Assembly (NCBI GenBank): GCA_963787205.1
Contig: CAWBCD010000031.1
Coordinates: 27,478 to 91,477 of the forward strand
Direction: 5' to 3'
Origin: DATFNI01 sp963787205
Lineage (GTDB): Bacteria > Bacteroidota > Rhodothermia > Balneolales > DATFMH01
DNA: 64,000 bases
The notes below the pieces were generated by a model. That model was not told where the DNA came from. It did not search any database and worked only from the letters and a program-made list of their open reading frames with translations. How positions within the stretch are numbered: position 1 is the stretch's first letter; every line of letters begins with the position of its first letter. Below are positions 28,807 through 37,212 of the stretch, one piece after another. The position numbers and the translations under genes were made by a program.

Positions 28807-28826
28807 CTCAGGCAGCGGGTTTTTTT
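28793..28826 (+). terminator. Attenuator terminator 2
   Basis: Perfect 11-bp stem, 28793-28803 with 28812-28822, loop of 8 bases, T run 28820-28826. It lies 33 bases after the stop of leader 2 and 73 bases before the sulfite reductase start. Confidence 0.9.
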
Positions 28827-28899
28827 ATGTCACGTTACAGTGAACACCATACCGCACAAATCAAAATTATTTCAATCAACAACAAAATTATAACTCATT

Positions 28900-30579
28900 A
28901 TGTCGCAAGGAACTGACAAAAAGAGCAAACTTGAATCGATCAAAGAAGAAAGCAACTATCTTCGGGGCTCTATATCTGATGAGCTGACGAATGATCTGGA
29001 TTACTTCAGCAAGGATGCCATTCAGCTTCTCAAATTCCATGGAACCTATCAGCAGGATGACCGGGACCTGAGGCAGGGACGCGACAAGCATTACCAGCTT
29101 ATGATTCGCACCCGAATTCCAGGTGGCCTGTCAACGGACCAGTACCTGGTGCTTGATCGGATAGCTGACAAATATGCCAATGGAACACTGCGCATCACAA
29201 CACGGCAGACCATTCAGTTTCATGGCATATTGAAAGGCGATCTTCGGAATACGATCCATGATATCAACAAATCGCTGGTCACGACCCTGGGAGCGTGCGG
29301 CGATATCGTACGAAACGTTATGAGTAACCCGGCCCCCGACTCCGATGGCAGGCAGGCAAAAGTGCAGGAGTACACCAATCATCTGTCCGAACTTCTGCTG
29401 CCGGAAACCAAAGCGTATCATGAGATATGGCTGGACGGATCGAAGATATACTCCAACCGGCAGGAGATATCGAACGGGGAGACACTCTACGGGGATAGCT
29501 ATCTTCCCAGAAAATTCAAAATTGCTATTTCGGTTCCTGGCGACAATAGCGTCGATTTGTATACGCAGGATATCGGTCTGGTTGCCATCTTCGACGAGCT
29601 TGAAGACATAACCGGCTTCAATGTGATTGTCGGCGGCGGAATGGGGATGAATCACAATAAAGCCGAAACCTTTCCGCGGCTTGGGGATCATTTTGGATAT
29701 GTCCCCAAAGACCGGTTAGTACCACTTGTCAAGAGTATCATTGAGTTGCAGCGGGATAACGGGGATCGCGCTGACCGGAAGCATGCCCGGATGAAATATC
29801 TGATCTACGACTGGGGTCTGGATCGGTTCAGGACAGAAGTAGTGAAACGTACGGGTTTCGAACTTGAGCCATTCCGCCCGATACCCAAATTCAAACTGGA
29901 GCTTTATCTCGGCTGGCACAGACAATCCGATGGGAAGTGGTACCTGGGAATCAACGTGGAAAACGGCCGGATCAAAGATGAGGGGAAATTGCAGCTGAGA
30001 ACCGGGCTTCGGGAAACCATCAGAAAGTACAATTTGAATGTACGTCTGACGCCAACGCAGAATATCCTGCTGACGGATATAAAGGAGTCAGAAAAGGAAT
30101 CCATCGAGGAGGAACTCCGGGGTTATGGAATTCCTCTGAGTGATGAATTGTCCAATGCGATAAAGTACTCGATGGCTTGTCCGGCGCTGCCTACCTGCGG
30201 ATTGGCCATTACCGAATCGGAACGGATCATGCCCGAATTGATACGTAATCTGGAAAAGGAAATACGCAGCCTTGGTCTGGAAGACGAGCAACTTACGGTC
30301 CGCATGACCGGCTGCCCCAACGGGTGTGCACGTCCATATGTCGCTGACATTGCGTTTGTCGGCAGATCCTTAAACCAATATGCCGTTTTTATCGGCGGAG
30401 ATCCGGCAGGTACCCGGTTAAACAGTAAATACCGGGACCATGTGCCGCTCGAGGAACTAGTCTCCACGGTAAAACCACTCCTCGAAATCTACAGGGATGG
30501 AAGAAAAGAAGGGGAGTCTTTTGGCGATTACTGGAATCGCAAGGGGATTGAAACACTGGAAGAAACGGTAGCAGAATAA
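28900..30579 (+). CDS. cysI: Assimilatory sulfite reductase hemoprotein
   Basis: A 559-aa protein, close to the ~570 aa of CysI. It reduces sulfite to sulfide with six electrons using siroheme and a [4Fe-4S] cluster. The cluster/siroheme ligands are visible as C-P-A-L-P-T-C (C-x5-C, ~residues 428-434) and G-C-P-N-G-C-A-R-P (C-x3-C, ~471-479). The N-terminal half has the paired ferredoxin-like nitrite/sulfite reductase repeats, with T-T-R-Q-T-I-Q-F-H-G near residue 103. No flavoprotein subunit (CysJ) is in the window, so the electron donor is unknown. It heads an operon that also makes siroheme and reduces activated sulfate. The gene lies behind two Cys-codon attenuators, so expression probably rises on cysteine shortage (inference). 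Confidence 0.9.
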   Translation: MSQGTDKKSKLESIKEESNYLRGSISDELTNDLDYFSKDAIQLLKFHGTYQQDDRDLRQGRDKHYQLMIRTRIPGGLSTDQYLVLDRIADKYANGTLRITTRQTIQFHGILKGDLRNTIHDINKSLVTTLGACGDIVRNVMSNPAPDSDGRQAKVQEYTNHLSELLLPETKAYHEIWLDGSKIYSNRQEISNGETLYGDSYLPRKFKIAISVPGDNSVDLYTQDIGLVAIFDELEDITGFNVIVGGGMGMNHNKAETFPRLGDHFGYVPKDRLVPLVKSIIELQRDNGDRADRKHARMKYLIYDWGLDRFRTEVVKRTGFELEPFRPIPKFKLELYLGWHRQSDGKWYLGINVENGRIKDEGKLQLRTGLRETIRKYNLNVRLTPTQNILLTDIKESEKESIEEELRGYGIPLSDELSNAIKYSMACPALPTCGLAITESERIMPELIRNLEKEIRSLGLEDEQLTVRMTGCPNGCARPYVADIAFVGRSLNQYAVFIGGDPAGTRLNSKYRDHVPLEELVSTVKPLLEIYRDGRKEGESFGDYWNRKGIETLEETVAE

Positions 30580-30591
30580 ATCAATAAGAAA

Positions 30592-31410
30592 ATGGACATG
30601 ATACCTGTCAATATCAATAAAAAAGGGAAAGTTTTGCTGGTCGGTGCCGGACCGGGGGATCCCGATCTCATTACAGTACGCGGATTAAAGGCTATTCGTG
30701 GGGCAGAAGTTATTGTATATGACCGGCTGGCTAATCCCAGACTGTTATCCGAGGCCCATCCGGGATCGGAGAAAATATATGTTGGCAAGGCGGGCGGACG
30801 ATCCTCCATATCACAGGATGAAATCAATCGCATCCTTGTTCGTGAAGCGAGGAAAGGTAAAAATGTAGTGCGTCTGAAAGGCGGAGATCCGTTTGTTTTT
30901 GGGCGCGGCGGGGAAGAGCTTGAAGTTTTGGCGGAGGCCGGAATCCCGTTTGAAGTGGTGCCTGGAATCAGCAGTTCTGTGGCTGCGGCAGCATTTGCGG
31001 GTATTCCGCTGACTCATCGTGATCACAGCAGCTCGTTTACCGTCATTACAGGGCATTCCATACATGAAGAATCATTTCCTCAGAGATGGGCCTGCCTGGC
31101 ACATTGCGAGACTTTGGTTATTCTCATGGGACTCCGTAAACTACCGCATATTTCACGCAAGCTCATAGAGAATGGCCGGCCAGCATCTACACCGGTCGCT
31201 GTAATCGAAAAGGCTAGTTATCGATCCCAACGGAGGGTTATAGGAACGCTATCCGACATCGCGGAAAAATCAAAGTACTTATCAACACCTGCTACCATCG
31301 TAATAGGTGAAGTCGTGAATCTGAGTGAGACTCTGGACTGGTTCCGGCCTGAAAGATTCCAGGAAGAGTCGAACGCCGCCGAATTATTAAGTGCAGTATC
31401 ACTGGGATAG
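30592..31410 (+). CDS. cobA: Uroporphyrinogen-III C-methyltransferase (SUMT)
   Basis: A 272-aa protein that methylates uroporphyrinogen III at C2 and C7 with SAM to give precorrin-2, the first step to siroheme. The SAM-methylase motifs are clear: V-G-A-G-P-G-D-P-D-L-I-T (~residues 16-27), V-Y-D-R-L-A-N (~42-48), L-K-G-G-D-P-F-V-F-G-R-G-G-E-E (~94-108), and V-P-G-I-S-S. It begins 12 bases after the sulfite reductase stop, so it is in the same operon. It lacks a fused CysG dehydrogenase domain; that activity is encoded separately at 32294. ATG 30598 is an alternative start. Confidence 0.9.
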   Translation: MDMIPVNINKKGKVLLVGAGPGDPDLITVRGLKAIRGAEVIVYDRLANPRLLSEAHPGSEKIYVGKAGGRSSISQDEINRILVREARKGKNVVRLKGGDPFVFGRGGEELEVLAEAGIPFEVVPGISSSVAAAAFAGIPLTHRDHSSSFTVITGHSIHEESFPQRWACLAHCETLVILMGLRKLPHISRKLIENGRPASTPVAVIEKASYRSQRRVIGTLSDIAEKSKYLSTPATIVIGEVVNLSETLDWFRPERFQEESNAAELLSAVSLG

Positions 31411-31438
31411 CCTGTAATATTTATTTATGTAACCGAAA

Positions 31439-32218
31439 ATGACACGATCATCTGAAAATATTTCATCGGACACGGAATTAAGCAGCCATTCATCGGATGA
31501 TATTCTGAATATCGTCAGTAAAGATGAAATACGTGACCTCAATGAAAAGTTTGATGGCGTTGAGCCCAATGTGATCCTTGAGTGGTTATGGAATGAGTTT
31601 GGTGACAGAGCCGTGTTGGGTACGGGTTTTGGTCCATCGGGGGTACTTCTGACGCATCTCGTGGCTAAAAGTGGATTGGGGATTCCCATTTTCTATCTCG
31701 ATACCGGTTTGTTTTTCAACCAGACCTATGAATTGCGGGATGAACTGGAGCGTGAATTTGATCTCCGGTTTGTCAGGGTTAGTACCGAGCTGAGTATAGA
31801 AGATCAGGAGCAAGAATATGGAGGCGAGCTCTGGAAACGTAATCCAAACAAGTGCTGTTTTCTGCGCAAGGTATTGCCGCTCAAGAAGTACTTGTCGGAT
31901 AAGAGTGCATGGATAACCGGAATTCGGCGTTCTCAGTCGGACTCACGAACGAACGCCCAACTTTTTGAGTGGGATCCACTTAACGCGGTATTAAAAGTCA
32001 ATCCTTTGGTGACTTGGACTTCAGAAGAAGTATGGACGTACATCAATTTGAGTGAGTTGCCATACAACCCGCTTCATGATGATGGCTATCCGAGCATCGG
32101 ATGTATTCCATGTACGCATCCTGTACGTCCTGGAGATCATGAGAGAGCAGGACGATGGGTGGGATTGGATAAGACCGAGTGTGGCATCCACCTGCCGACA
32201 CAGGCTGATAGTAAATAA
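31439..32218 (+). CDS. cysH: Adenylyl-sulfate (APS) reductase, CysH family
   Basis: A 259-aa PAPS/APS reductase that reduces activated sulfate to sulfite with thioredoxin or glutaredoxin. The nucleotide-binding T-G-F-G-P-S-G segment lies near residue 61 and a G-I-R-R-S-Q-S-D-S-R motif near 160. The catalytic cysteine is in K-T-E-C-G-I-H close to the C terminus. C-C (N-K-C-C-F-L-R-K, ~residue 138) and C-x-x-C (G-C-I-P-C-T, ~222) are the four ligands of a [4Fe-4S] cluster. That marks enzymes that use APS rather than PAPS. The product, sulfite, is the substrate of the first gene of the operon. The gap to the upstream gene is 28 bases. Confidence 0.88.
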   Translation: MTRSSENISSDTELSSHSSDDILNIVSKDEIRDLNEKFDGVEPNVILEWLWNEFGDRAVLGTGFGPSGVLLTHLVAKSGLGIPIFYLDTGLFFNQTYELRDELEREFDLRFVRVSTELSIEDQEQEYGGELWKRNPNKCCFLRKVLPLKKYLSDKSAWITGIRRSQSDSRTNAQLFEWDPLNAVLKVNPLVTWTSEEVWTYINLSELPYNPLHDDGYPSIGCIPCTHPVRPGDHERAGRWVGLDKTECGIHLPTQADSK

Positions 32219-32223
32219 TCACC

Positions 32224-32256
32224 AAACCTCCAAGGTTTTAGAAACCTTGGAGGTTT
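32224..32256. repeat. Perfect 15-bp stem-loop between cysH and the siroheme gene
   Basis: AAACCTCCAAGGTTT (32224-32238) and its exact reverse complement (32242-32256) flank a 3-base loop. There is no T run, so it is a weak terminator at best. It may be a dispersed palindrome or an RNA processing/stability site. It begins 6 bases after the cysH stop and ends 38 bases before the next start. Confidence 0.75.
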
Positions 32257-32293
32257 CATGTGTTTAGTAAAAACGAACCGAAAAGTTTCTCAC

Positions 32294-32959
32294 ATGAAAG
32301 TTTACCCCATCTTTTTAAATCGATTATCCGAAAAAAAGGTCGTTTTGATTGGCGGGAATCATGAGGCCGGGAGAAAAGCGGGCGAACTGCTGGAATGTGA
32401 TGCTAATGTCACGATTATAAGTCCGTCACTGACAGGTGGGCTTACCAGGTTAGTAGACGAAAATGCGCTGACTTGGATAAACAGATCGTACCAAAAAGGA
32501 GATCTGGACGGTGCGTTTCTGGTGATCGTAGCTGAATACCGGGATGACGAAAATCACCGGATCTATGAAGAAGCGGAACAGCGGGGCATCCTGGTAAACG
32601 TGATGGATGATATCCCGCACTGCAACTTCACCTTTGGCTCACTTATAAAACGAGGTCCGCTGACCATTTCCGTATCAACGAGTGGTGCTGCTCCGGCGTT
32701 GGCTGTTCGTCTGAGAGAACGATTTGAAAAAGATTTCGGTGAGGAATATGAGCAGTTTCTACGTTTTTCCAGATCACTTCGCAAGCCCATGGCGAGGGCT
32801 TATCCATCTTTTCAGGAACGAAAACAACTCTGGTATAAACTCGTCGATTCGGATATCCTTGCATTGATCAGGTCAAATGAACATGAGCTGGCCTACGAAA
32901 AAGCTGCCGAAATTGTAGGTCCTGAAGTAGTCAGAGAGGCATTGGACATGGACAGTTAA
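32294..32959 (+). CDS. Precorrin-2 dehydrogenase / sirohydrochlorin ferrochelatase (CysG N-terminal/Met8-like)
   Basis: A 221-aa protein that oxidises precorrin-2 to sirohydrochlorin with NAD and, in many family members, inserts iron to give siroheme. M-K-V-Y-P-I-F-L-N is a typical family start, so ATG 32294 is chosen over an upstream in-frame ATG at 32258 that would run through the hairpin. The nucleotide-binding V-L-I-G-G-N-H-E-A-G-R-K-A segment follows at residues ~16-28. Conserved D-D-x-x-H-C-N-F-T-F and T-I-S-V-S-T-S-G-A-A-P-A-L-A motifs lie at ~97-130. It completes the siroheme branch started by the SUMT gene and supplies the cofactor for the sulfite reductase. It is the last gene of the operon. 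Confidence 0.85.
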   Translation: MKVYPIFLNRLSEKKVVLIGGNHEAGRKAGELLECDANVTIISPSLTGGLTRLVDENALTWINRSYQKGDLDGAFLVIVAEYRDDENHRIYEEAEQRGILVNVMDDIPHCNFTFGSLIKRGPLTISVSTSGAAPALAVRLRERFEKDFGEEYEQFLRFSRSLRKPMARAYPSFQERKQLWYKLVDSDILALIRSNEHELAYEKAAEIVGPEVVREALDMDS

Positions 32960-33332
32960 CAGGTATCAGTAAACAGTCTCAGTAACAAAGCTGGTCCGGG
33001 CGTCCTCGCCTGGACGACAAGCAGACTAATCCAATATTTTATGCATAAAACAAAGATTTTTCGGACCTCATAGAGAGTTTAACTTTTATATCTGCCGATT
33101 ATTTCTGTTTATTGTTAACTGTTTATTGGTCACTGATAATTTTCTCTTGTAGAAGCGCTTTCATATTTGTAATATCTACGATTATATAAGCTTGAGGTTA
33201 TACTAAAAACTAACAGGCTATTTGCTCTTAGGACCTTATGATGGTGTGTTGCTAAAGTTAATAGTTTGTAGTGTGAGTGTCGTTTTACTCAGTATTTTAA
33301 AAAGTTGTAGGTTTATCAATCGAGGGTGAATT
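32960..33332. other. Intergenic stretch after the sulfur operon
   Basis: About 370 bases before the GH3 gene. It contains a hairpin at 32994-33015, several heptad-like TTAACAG/TCAGTAA repeats (32955-32985 and 33110-33140), and an AT-rich second half. No gene was seen. Confidence 0.4.
32994..33015 (+). terminator. Possible terminator hairpin after the siroheme gene
   Basis: 9-bp stem GTCCGGGCG (32994-33002) with CGCCTGGAC (33007-33015), one G-U, loop of 4 bases. There is no T run after it, so it is only a weak terminator candidate. Confidence 0.35.
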
Positions 33333-35888
33333 ATGGCAAATAGATGGTCTGGAATTTTCTGCGCGTTCCTTGTTTTATTGTTGACAATAAGTGTAGGATG
33401 TAACCGCTCAAAGCTGGCTCCCAACGACAAACCGGGTGAACCGTTAAATCCGAAAGTCTCAAAAAAGCTGAATGATTATTTGATTTCCCGTCTGAGCATG
33501 GAGCAGAAAATAGATCTGCTTGGCGGCACGGGATTCGGTACAAAATATATCAGTAAGTACGAGATCCCGCCGGTCTATATGTCCGATGGTCCGCTGGGTG
33601 TTCGATGGGGACGATCCACGGCATTTCCGTCCGGCATCGCCATGGCTTCAACATGGGACACCGCCCTGGTCGGGAAGGTAGGAGAGGGTATTGGTCGTGA
33701 GGTTCGCGGCAAGGCCCGCAATATCATTCTTGGTCCCAATGTGAACATTGCACGTAATCCTTTGAATGGCAGAACGTTCGAGGCTTTCGGTGAGGATCCT
33801 CTGTTGACTTCCGACATGGCTGTCAGTTATATAAAAGGTGTTCAGAGAGAAGGTGTTGCGGCTACAGTAAAACACTTCGTAGCCAATAACCAGGAATTCC
33901 ACAGGGGGTATGTGGATGATAAAATCGATGAACGGACACTTCGCGAGATCTATTTCCCGGCATTCAAAGCCGCTGTTCAAAAGGCCCATGTCCTTGCCGT
34001 GATGGCAGCCTACAATAAGCTGAACGGCGAGTTTTGCAGCGCCAACAACTGGCTGTTGAATACCGTCTTGAAAAAAGAATGGGGATTTGACGGAGTCGTC
34101 ATGTCGGATTGGGGCGCCGTGCATAGTACATTTCCAACAGTGAACAATGGACTCGACCTGGAAATGCCCTATGGTACCTATCTGAACACACATACTCTAA
34201 TGCCTGCTGTGAAAGATGGTCGTGTATCTGATTCAACAATTAACGACAAGGTACGACGGATACTGCGCGTGAGTCATCAACTCGGAATATTGATGCATCA
34301 GACACGGCCCGAAATCCCGGTTGACAGTTTGATTAACAGCACTCAGACGCAACGTGTAGCGCTGCAAACGGCACGCGAAGCCATTGTTCTTCTGAAAAAC
34401 GAGAATAACACTCTGCCCCTGAATACAGGCAAAATTAAGAGCATTGCTGTCATAGGGCCAAATGCCGCAGAAGCTCGTGCCGTTGGTGGGGGGAGTGCAG
34501 AAACCCATCCAATCTTTACCGTGAGTCCGCTTCAGGCTTTGCAAAGCAGGCTCAAAGGGAAGGTATCCGTTCAATATGCTCCAGGTGTCCTGTTCGATTA
34601 CTTGCAGCCAGTCGACTCGGCATATTTCTTTCAGCCCGATGGACAGAAATCCGGTTTGCGTACCGAATATTTCAACAACAAGAATTTCAGCGGAGACCCG
34701 GTTGTGCGGACCTCCGGTCAGGTTGATTTTCGCCAGGGATCAGGTGAACAAACCCCCATAACACAATACGAAGGATTTACCGATGGATTTTCTGTTCGCT
34801 GGACGGGAAAGATACTGGCACCTGTTGCCGGTGAATACGAGTTTGCTGTGCGTTCTGGTGGACGCACTCAAGCCTATCTAAATGACAAGGAAATTCCGAC
34901 ACGGGGCCGGTTTGGCGGTTCGTATAAAGTACACCTGGAAGGCGGAAAGAAATATGACCTGCAAATCGATTATGTAGGTGATGGTTATAACTCCGGTGAC
35001 GGCAATGGGCTCAGCATTCAGCTTGATTGGAAACGTCCATACACGGCATCCATCGACAATGCGGTGCAGGCGGCGAAACAAAATGATGTAGCGATTATTT
35101 TTGCAGGAACTTCGGATCACTATGAATCAGAGGGCAGGGACCGGAAGTCCCTTGAATTGCCGGCCAACCAGGATGAACTTATCAGCAAAGTGGTACAGGC
35201 AAACCCAAATACCATCGTCGTACTTACAACCGGTGCCCCCGTATTGGTGGATAAATGGGTGGATCAGGTGCCCGCACTGCTTGAAACCTGGTTTGACGGG
35301 GACGACATCGGAAACGCGATAGCGGATGTACTCCTCGGAGATTACAATCCATCCGGGAAGTTGCCTATTACGTTTCCCAAGCGGTGGGAAGATGAGGATC
35401 CCTCGGTTCAAAACTATATCAAGCAGGATTCGGTGTCAGATTATTCGGATGGCATCTTTGTGGGGTATCGTCATTTCGACAAAGAAAAGATCGCTCCACA
35501 ATTCCCGTTCGGATATGGACTTTCATATACCACGTTTACATATAAAAATTTGAAAGTGGATGGCCAGCTGAGTAGTAATGATCCGGTGGTAAATGTCTCA
35601 TTTGACATAGCGAATACAGGAAGTCGTTCCGGGGCTGAAGTGGCGCAGGTGTATGTGCAGGAAGTGAATCCTCGTCTGCCACGACCGGTCAAAGAATTAA
35701 AGGGATTCGCCAGGGTACAGGTCGACCCGGGAAAAACACAGACGGTTCATCTGGCATTGAACAGAGATGCCTTTGCCTATTTCGACCCGGACCAGGAGAA
35801 GTGGGTTGTTGATCCGGGGATGTTCAATATCCTGGTTGGCAGTTCATCTCGGGATATTCAGTTACAGGGTAGTGTCGATTTGAAATAA
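33333..35888 (+). CDS. GH3 beta-glucosidase-like lipoprotein with PA14 insertion
   Basis: An 851-aa secreted lipoprotein. The N terminus is hydrophobic and ends in S-V-G-C at about residues 22-25. The GH3 N-terminal barrel has V-K-H-F-V-A-N-N-Q-E (~residue 180) and the nucleophile segment V-V-M-S-D-W-G-A near residue 258. The second GH3 domain follows and is interrupted by a PA14 carbohydrate-binding domain (~440-570; L-R-T-E-Y-F-N, G-E-Y-E-F-A-V-R-S-G-G). A fibronectin-III-like domain ends the protein (~740-850). GH3 enzymes of this layout remove terminal beta-glucosyl or related residues from oligosaccharides. The acetyltransferase gene starts 19 bases downstream, so the two are probably cotranscribed. 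Confidence 0.88.
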   Translation: MANRWSGIFCAFLVLLLTISVGCNRSKLAPNDKPGEPLNPKVSKKLNDYLISRLSMEQKIDLLGGTGFGTKYISKYEIPPVYMSDGPLGVRWGRSTAFPSGIAMASTWDTALVGKVGEGIGREVRGKARNIILGPNVNIARNPLNGRTFEAFGEDPLLTSDMAVSYIKGVQREGVAATVKHFVANNQEFHRGYVDDKIDERTLREIYFPAFKAAVQKAHVLAVMAAYNKLNGEFCSANNWLLNTVLKKEWGFDGVVMSDWGAVHSTFPTVNNGLDLEMPYGTYLNTHTLMPAVKDGRVSDSTINDKVRRILRVSHQLGILMHQTRPEIPVDSLINSTQTQRVALQTAREAIVLLKNENNTLPLNTGKIKSIAVIGPNAAEARAVGGGSAETHPIFTVSPLQALQSRLKGKVSVQYAPGVLFDYLQPVDSAYFFQPDGQKSGLRTEYFNNKNFSGDPVVRTSGQVDFRQGSGEQTPITQYEGFTDGFSVRWTGKILAPVAGEYEFAVRSGGRTQAYLNDKEIPTRGRFGGSYKVHLEGGKKYDLQIDYVGDGYNSGDGNGLSIQLDWKRPYTASIDNAVQAAKQNDVAIIFAGTSDHYESEGRDRKSLELPANQDELISKVVQANPNTIVVLTTGAPVLVDKWVDQVPALLETWFDGDDIGNAIADVLLGDYNPSGKLPITFPKRWEDEDPSVQNYIKQDSVSDYSDGIFVGYRHFDKEKIAPQFPFGYGLSYTTFTYKNLKVDGQLSSNDPVVNVSFDIANTGSRSGAEVAQVYVQEVNPRLPRPVKELKGFARVQVDPGKTQTVHLALNRDAFAYFDPDQEKWVVDPGMFNILVGSSSRDIQLQGSVDLK

Positions 35889-35907
35889 CAAATGATGAGG
35901 GATATCT

Positions 35908-37080
35908 ATGAATACGACAAGTGAAGATGCAGCGGCAGTGAAAACGGCAGAGCAAAAATCCGCCACGCTGGGAAAATCAGAACGACTGGGATCCATTGAC
36001 GCCCTCAGGGGATTTGATATGTTTTGGATAGCAGGTGGAGAGGGAATCATTCATACGCTCGCCAGCCTGACCGGTTGGCCATTTTTCCTTTGGTGCTCTT
36101 ATGAATTGACGCACTCCATCTGGAACGGTGTCACTTTTTATGACATGATATTCCCGCTGTTCCTGTTCCTGGCCGGTACAACAGTACCCCTCTCATTTAA
36201 AAAACGGTTGGCAAGAGGACAGACAAACAAGGATCTGTATAAACATGTTATATCCCGTGTCATCATTCTGATTGCCCTGGGATTGGTTTACAATGGCTTT
36301 TTCCAGTTTAACTGGGCACACATGCGCTATGCCAGTGTATTGGCGCGGATCGGTTTGGGGTGGGGCTTCGCTGCTCTCATTTATATGAACACCGACTCCT
36401 GGAAGACGCGCATGGCATGGTTTTGGGGAATCCTGATCGGTTATTGGTTGATACTGTTGCTCGTGCCGGTGCCTGGTGTCGGAGCGTATGTGCTGACCAA
36501 AGGCGGGTGGCTGGGCAGCTACATCGACCGCCATTTTCTGCCGGGCAAGTTGTATCTGGGTATCCATGATCCCGAAGGCATTCTCTCGACCGTGCCTGCT
36601 ATCGCAACGGGCTTGCTTGGCATGATGATCGGACAGCTGCTTACATTAAGTCCGGATGCGATGACTAAGCTGAGGAAAGTGACTATGCTGCTCATAATCG
36701 GTGTATCCGGTCTTATTCTTGGAGGAATCTGGAACACGGTTTTTCCGATCAACAAGAATATGTGGACCAGCTCCTTTGTACTTTATGTGGGCGGATGGTG
36801 TACGTTGTTCCTGGCGCTATTTTACTATATCATAGATATTAAACAGTGGCGTAAATGGGCCTTCTTTTTTATAGTGATCGGAGCCAATTCGATCGTGGCA
36901 TATATGATTCCGGACGGTCGTCTTATTGATTTCACTCCGACGGTGCACTATCTCTTCAACGGGGTTATCGGCTGGTTCCCGATACCTGCCCAAGCGTTTC
37001 TGTTTTCTGTTGGTTATGTACTGGTTGCCTGGGTGTTTCTTTATTTCTTATATAGGAATAAACTGTTTTTAAAAATTTAG
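35908..37080 (+). CDS. DUF5009/HGSNAT-like membrane acetyltransferase
   Basis: A 390-aa integral membrane protein with about ten hydrophobic segments. It has the acyltransferase signature R-L-G-S-I-D-A-L-R-G-F-D-M-F (~residues 26-39). A segment H-S-I-W-N-G-V-T-F-Y-D-M-I-F-P (~68-82) corresponds to that around the catalytic histidine of heparan-alpha-glucosaminide N-acetyltransferase (HGSNAT). HGSNAT moves an acetyl group from cytosolic acetyl-CoA across the membrane onto terminal glucosamine of heparan chains, making the substrate of the GH89 enzyme encoded next. That pairing supports a joint role here (inference). The true acceptor in this organism is unknown. Confidence 0.8.
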   Translation: MNTTSEDAAAVKTAEQKSATLGKSERLGSIDALRGFDMFWIAGGEGIIHTLASLTGWPFFLWCSYELTHSIWNGVTFYDMIFPLFLFLAGTTVPLSFKKRLARGQTNKDLYKHVISRVIILIALGLVYNGFFQFNWAHMRYASVLARIGLGWGFAALIYMNTDSWKTRMAWFWGILIGYWLILLLVPVPGVGAYVLTKGGWLGSYIDRHFLPGKLYLGIHDPEGILSTVPAIATGLLGMMIGQLLTLSPDAMTKLRKVTMLLIIGVSGLILGGIWNTVFPINKNMWTSSFVLYVGGWCTLFLALFYYIIDIKQWRKWAFFFIVIGANSIVAYMIPDGRLIDFTPTVHYLFNGVIGWFPIPAQAFLFSVGYVLVAWVFLYFLYRNKLFLKI

Positions 37081-37143
37081 AAACGGGACGGTTGCCGGTA
37101 AACAGAAAAGGTACTTTTACTCTCTTTCCGCAAGTCGGGAAAG

Positions 37144-37165
37144 TCCCCTTTGGGGGATTTAGGGG
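37144..37165. repeat. TCCCC/GGGGA intergenic palindrome
   Basis: TCCCC-N4-GGGGA at 37144-37157, followed by a further GGGG at 37162-37165. It lies just upstream of the GH89 start; an in-frame start at 37150 would translate it, which argues for the later ATG. Confidence 0.4.
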
Positions 37166-37212
37166 TAGAAATTGGTGCGATTTCCAATTCAGATTCAGAA
37201 AGATTACACGCC

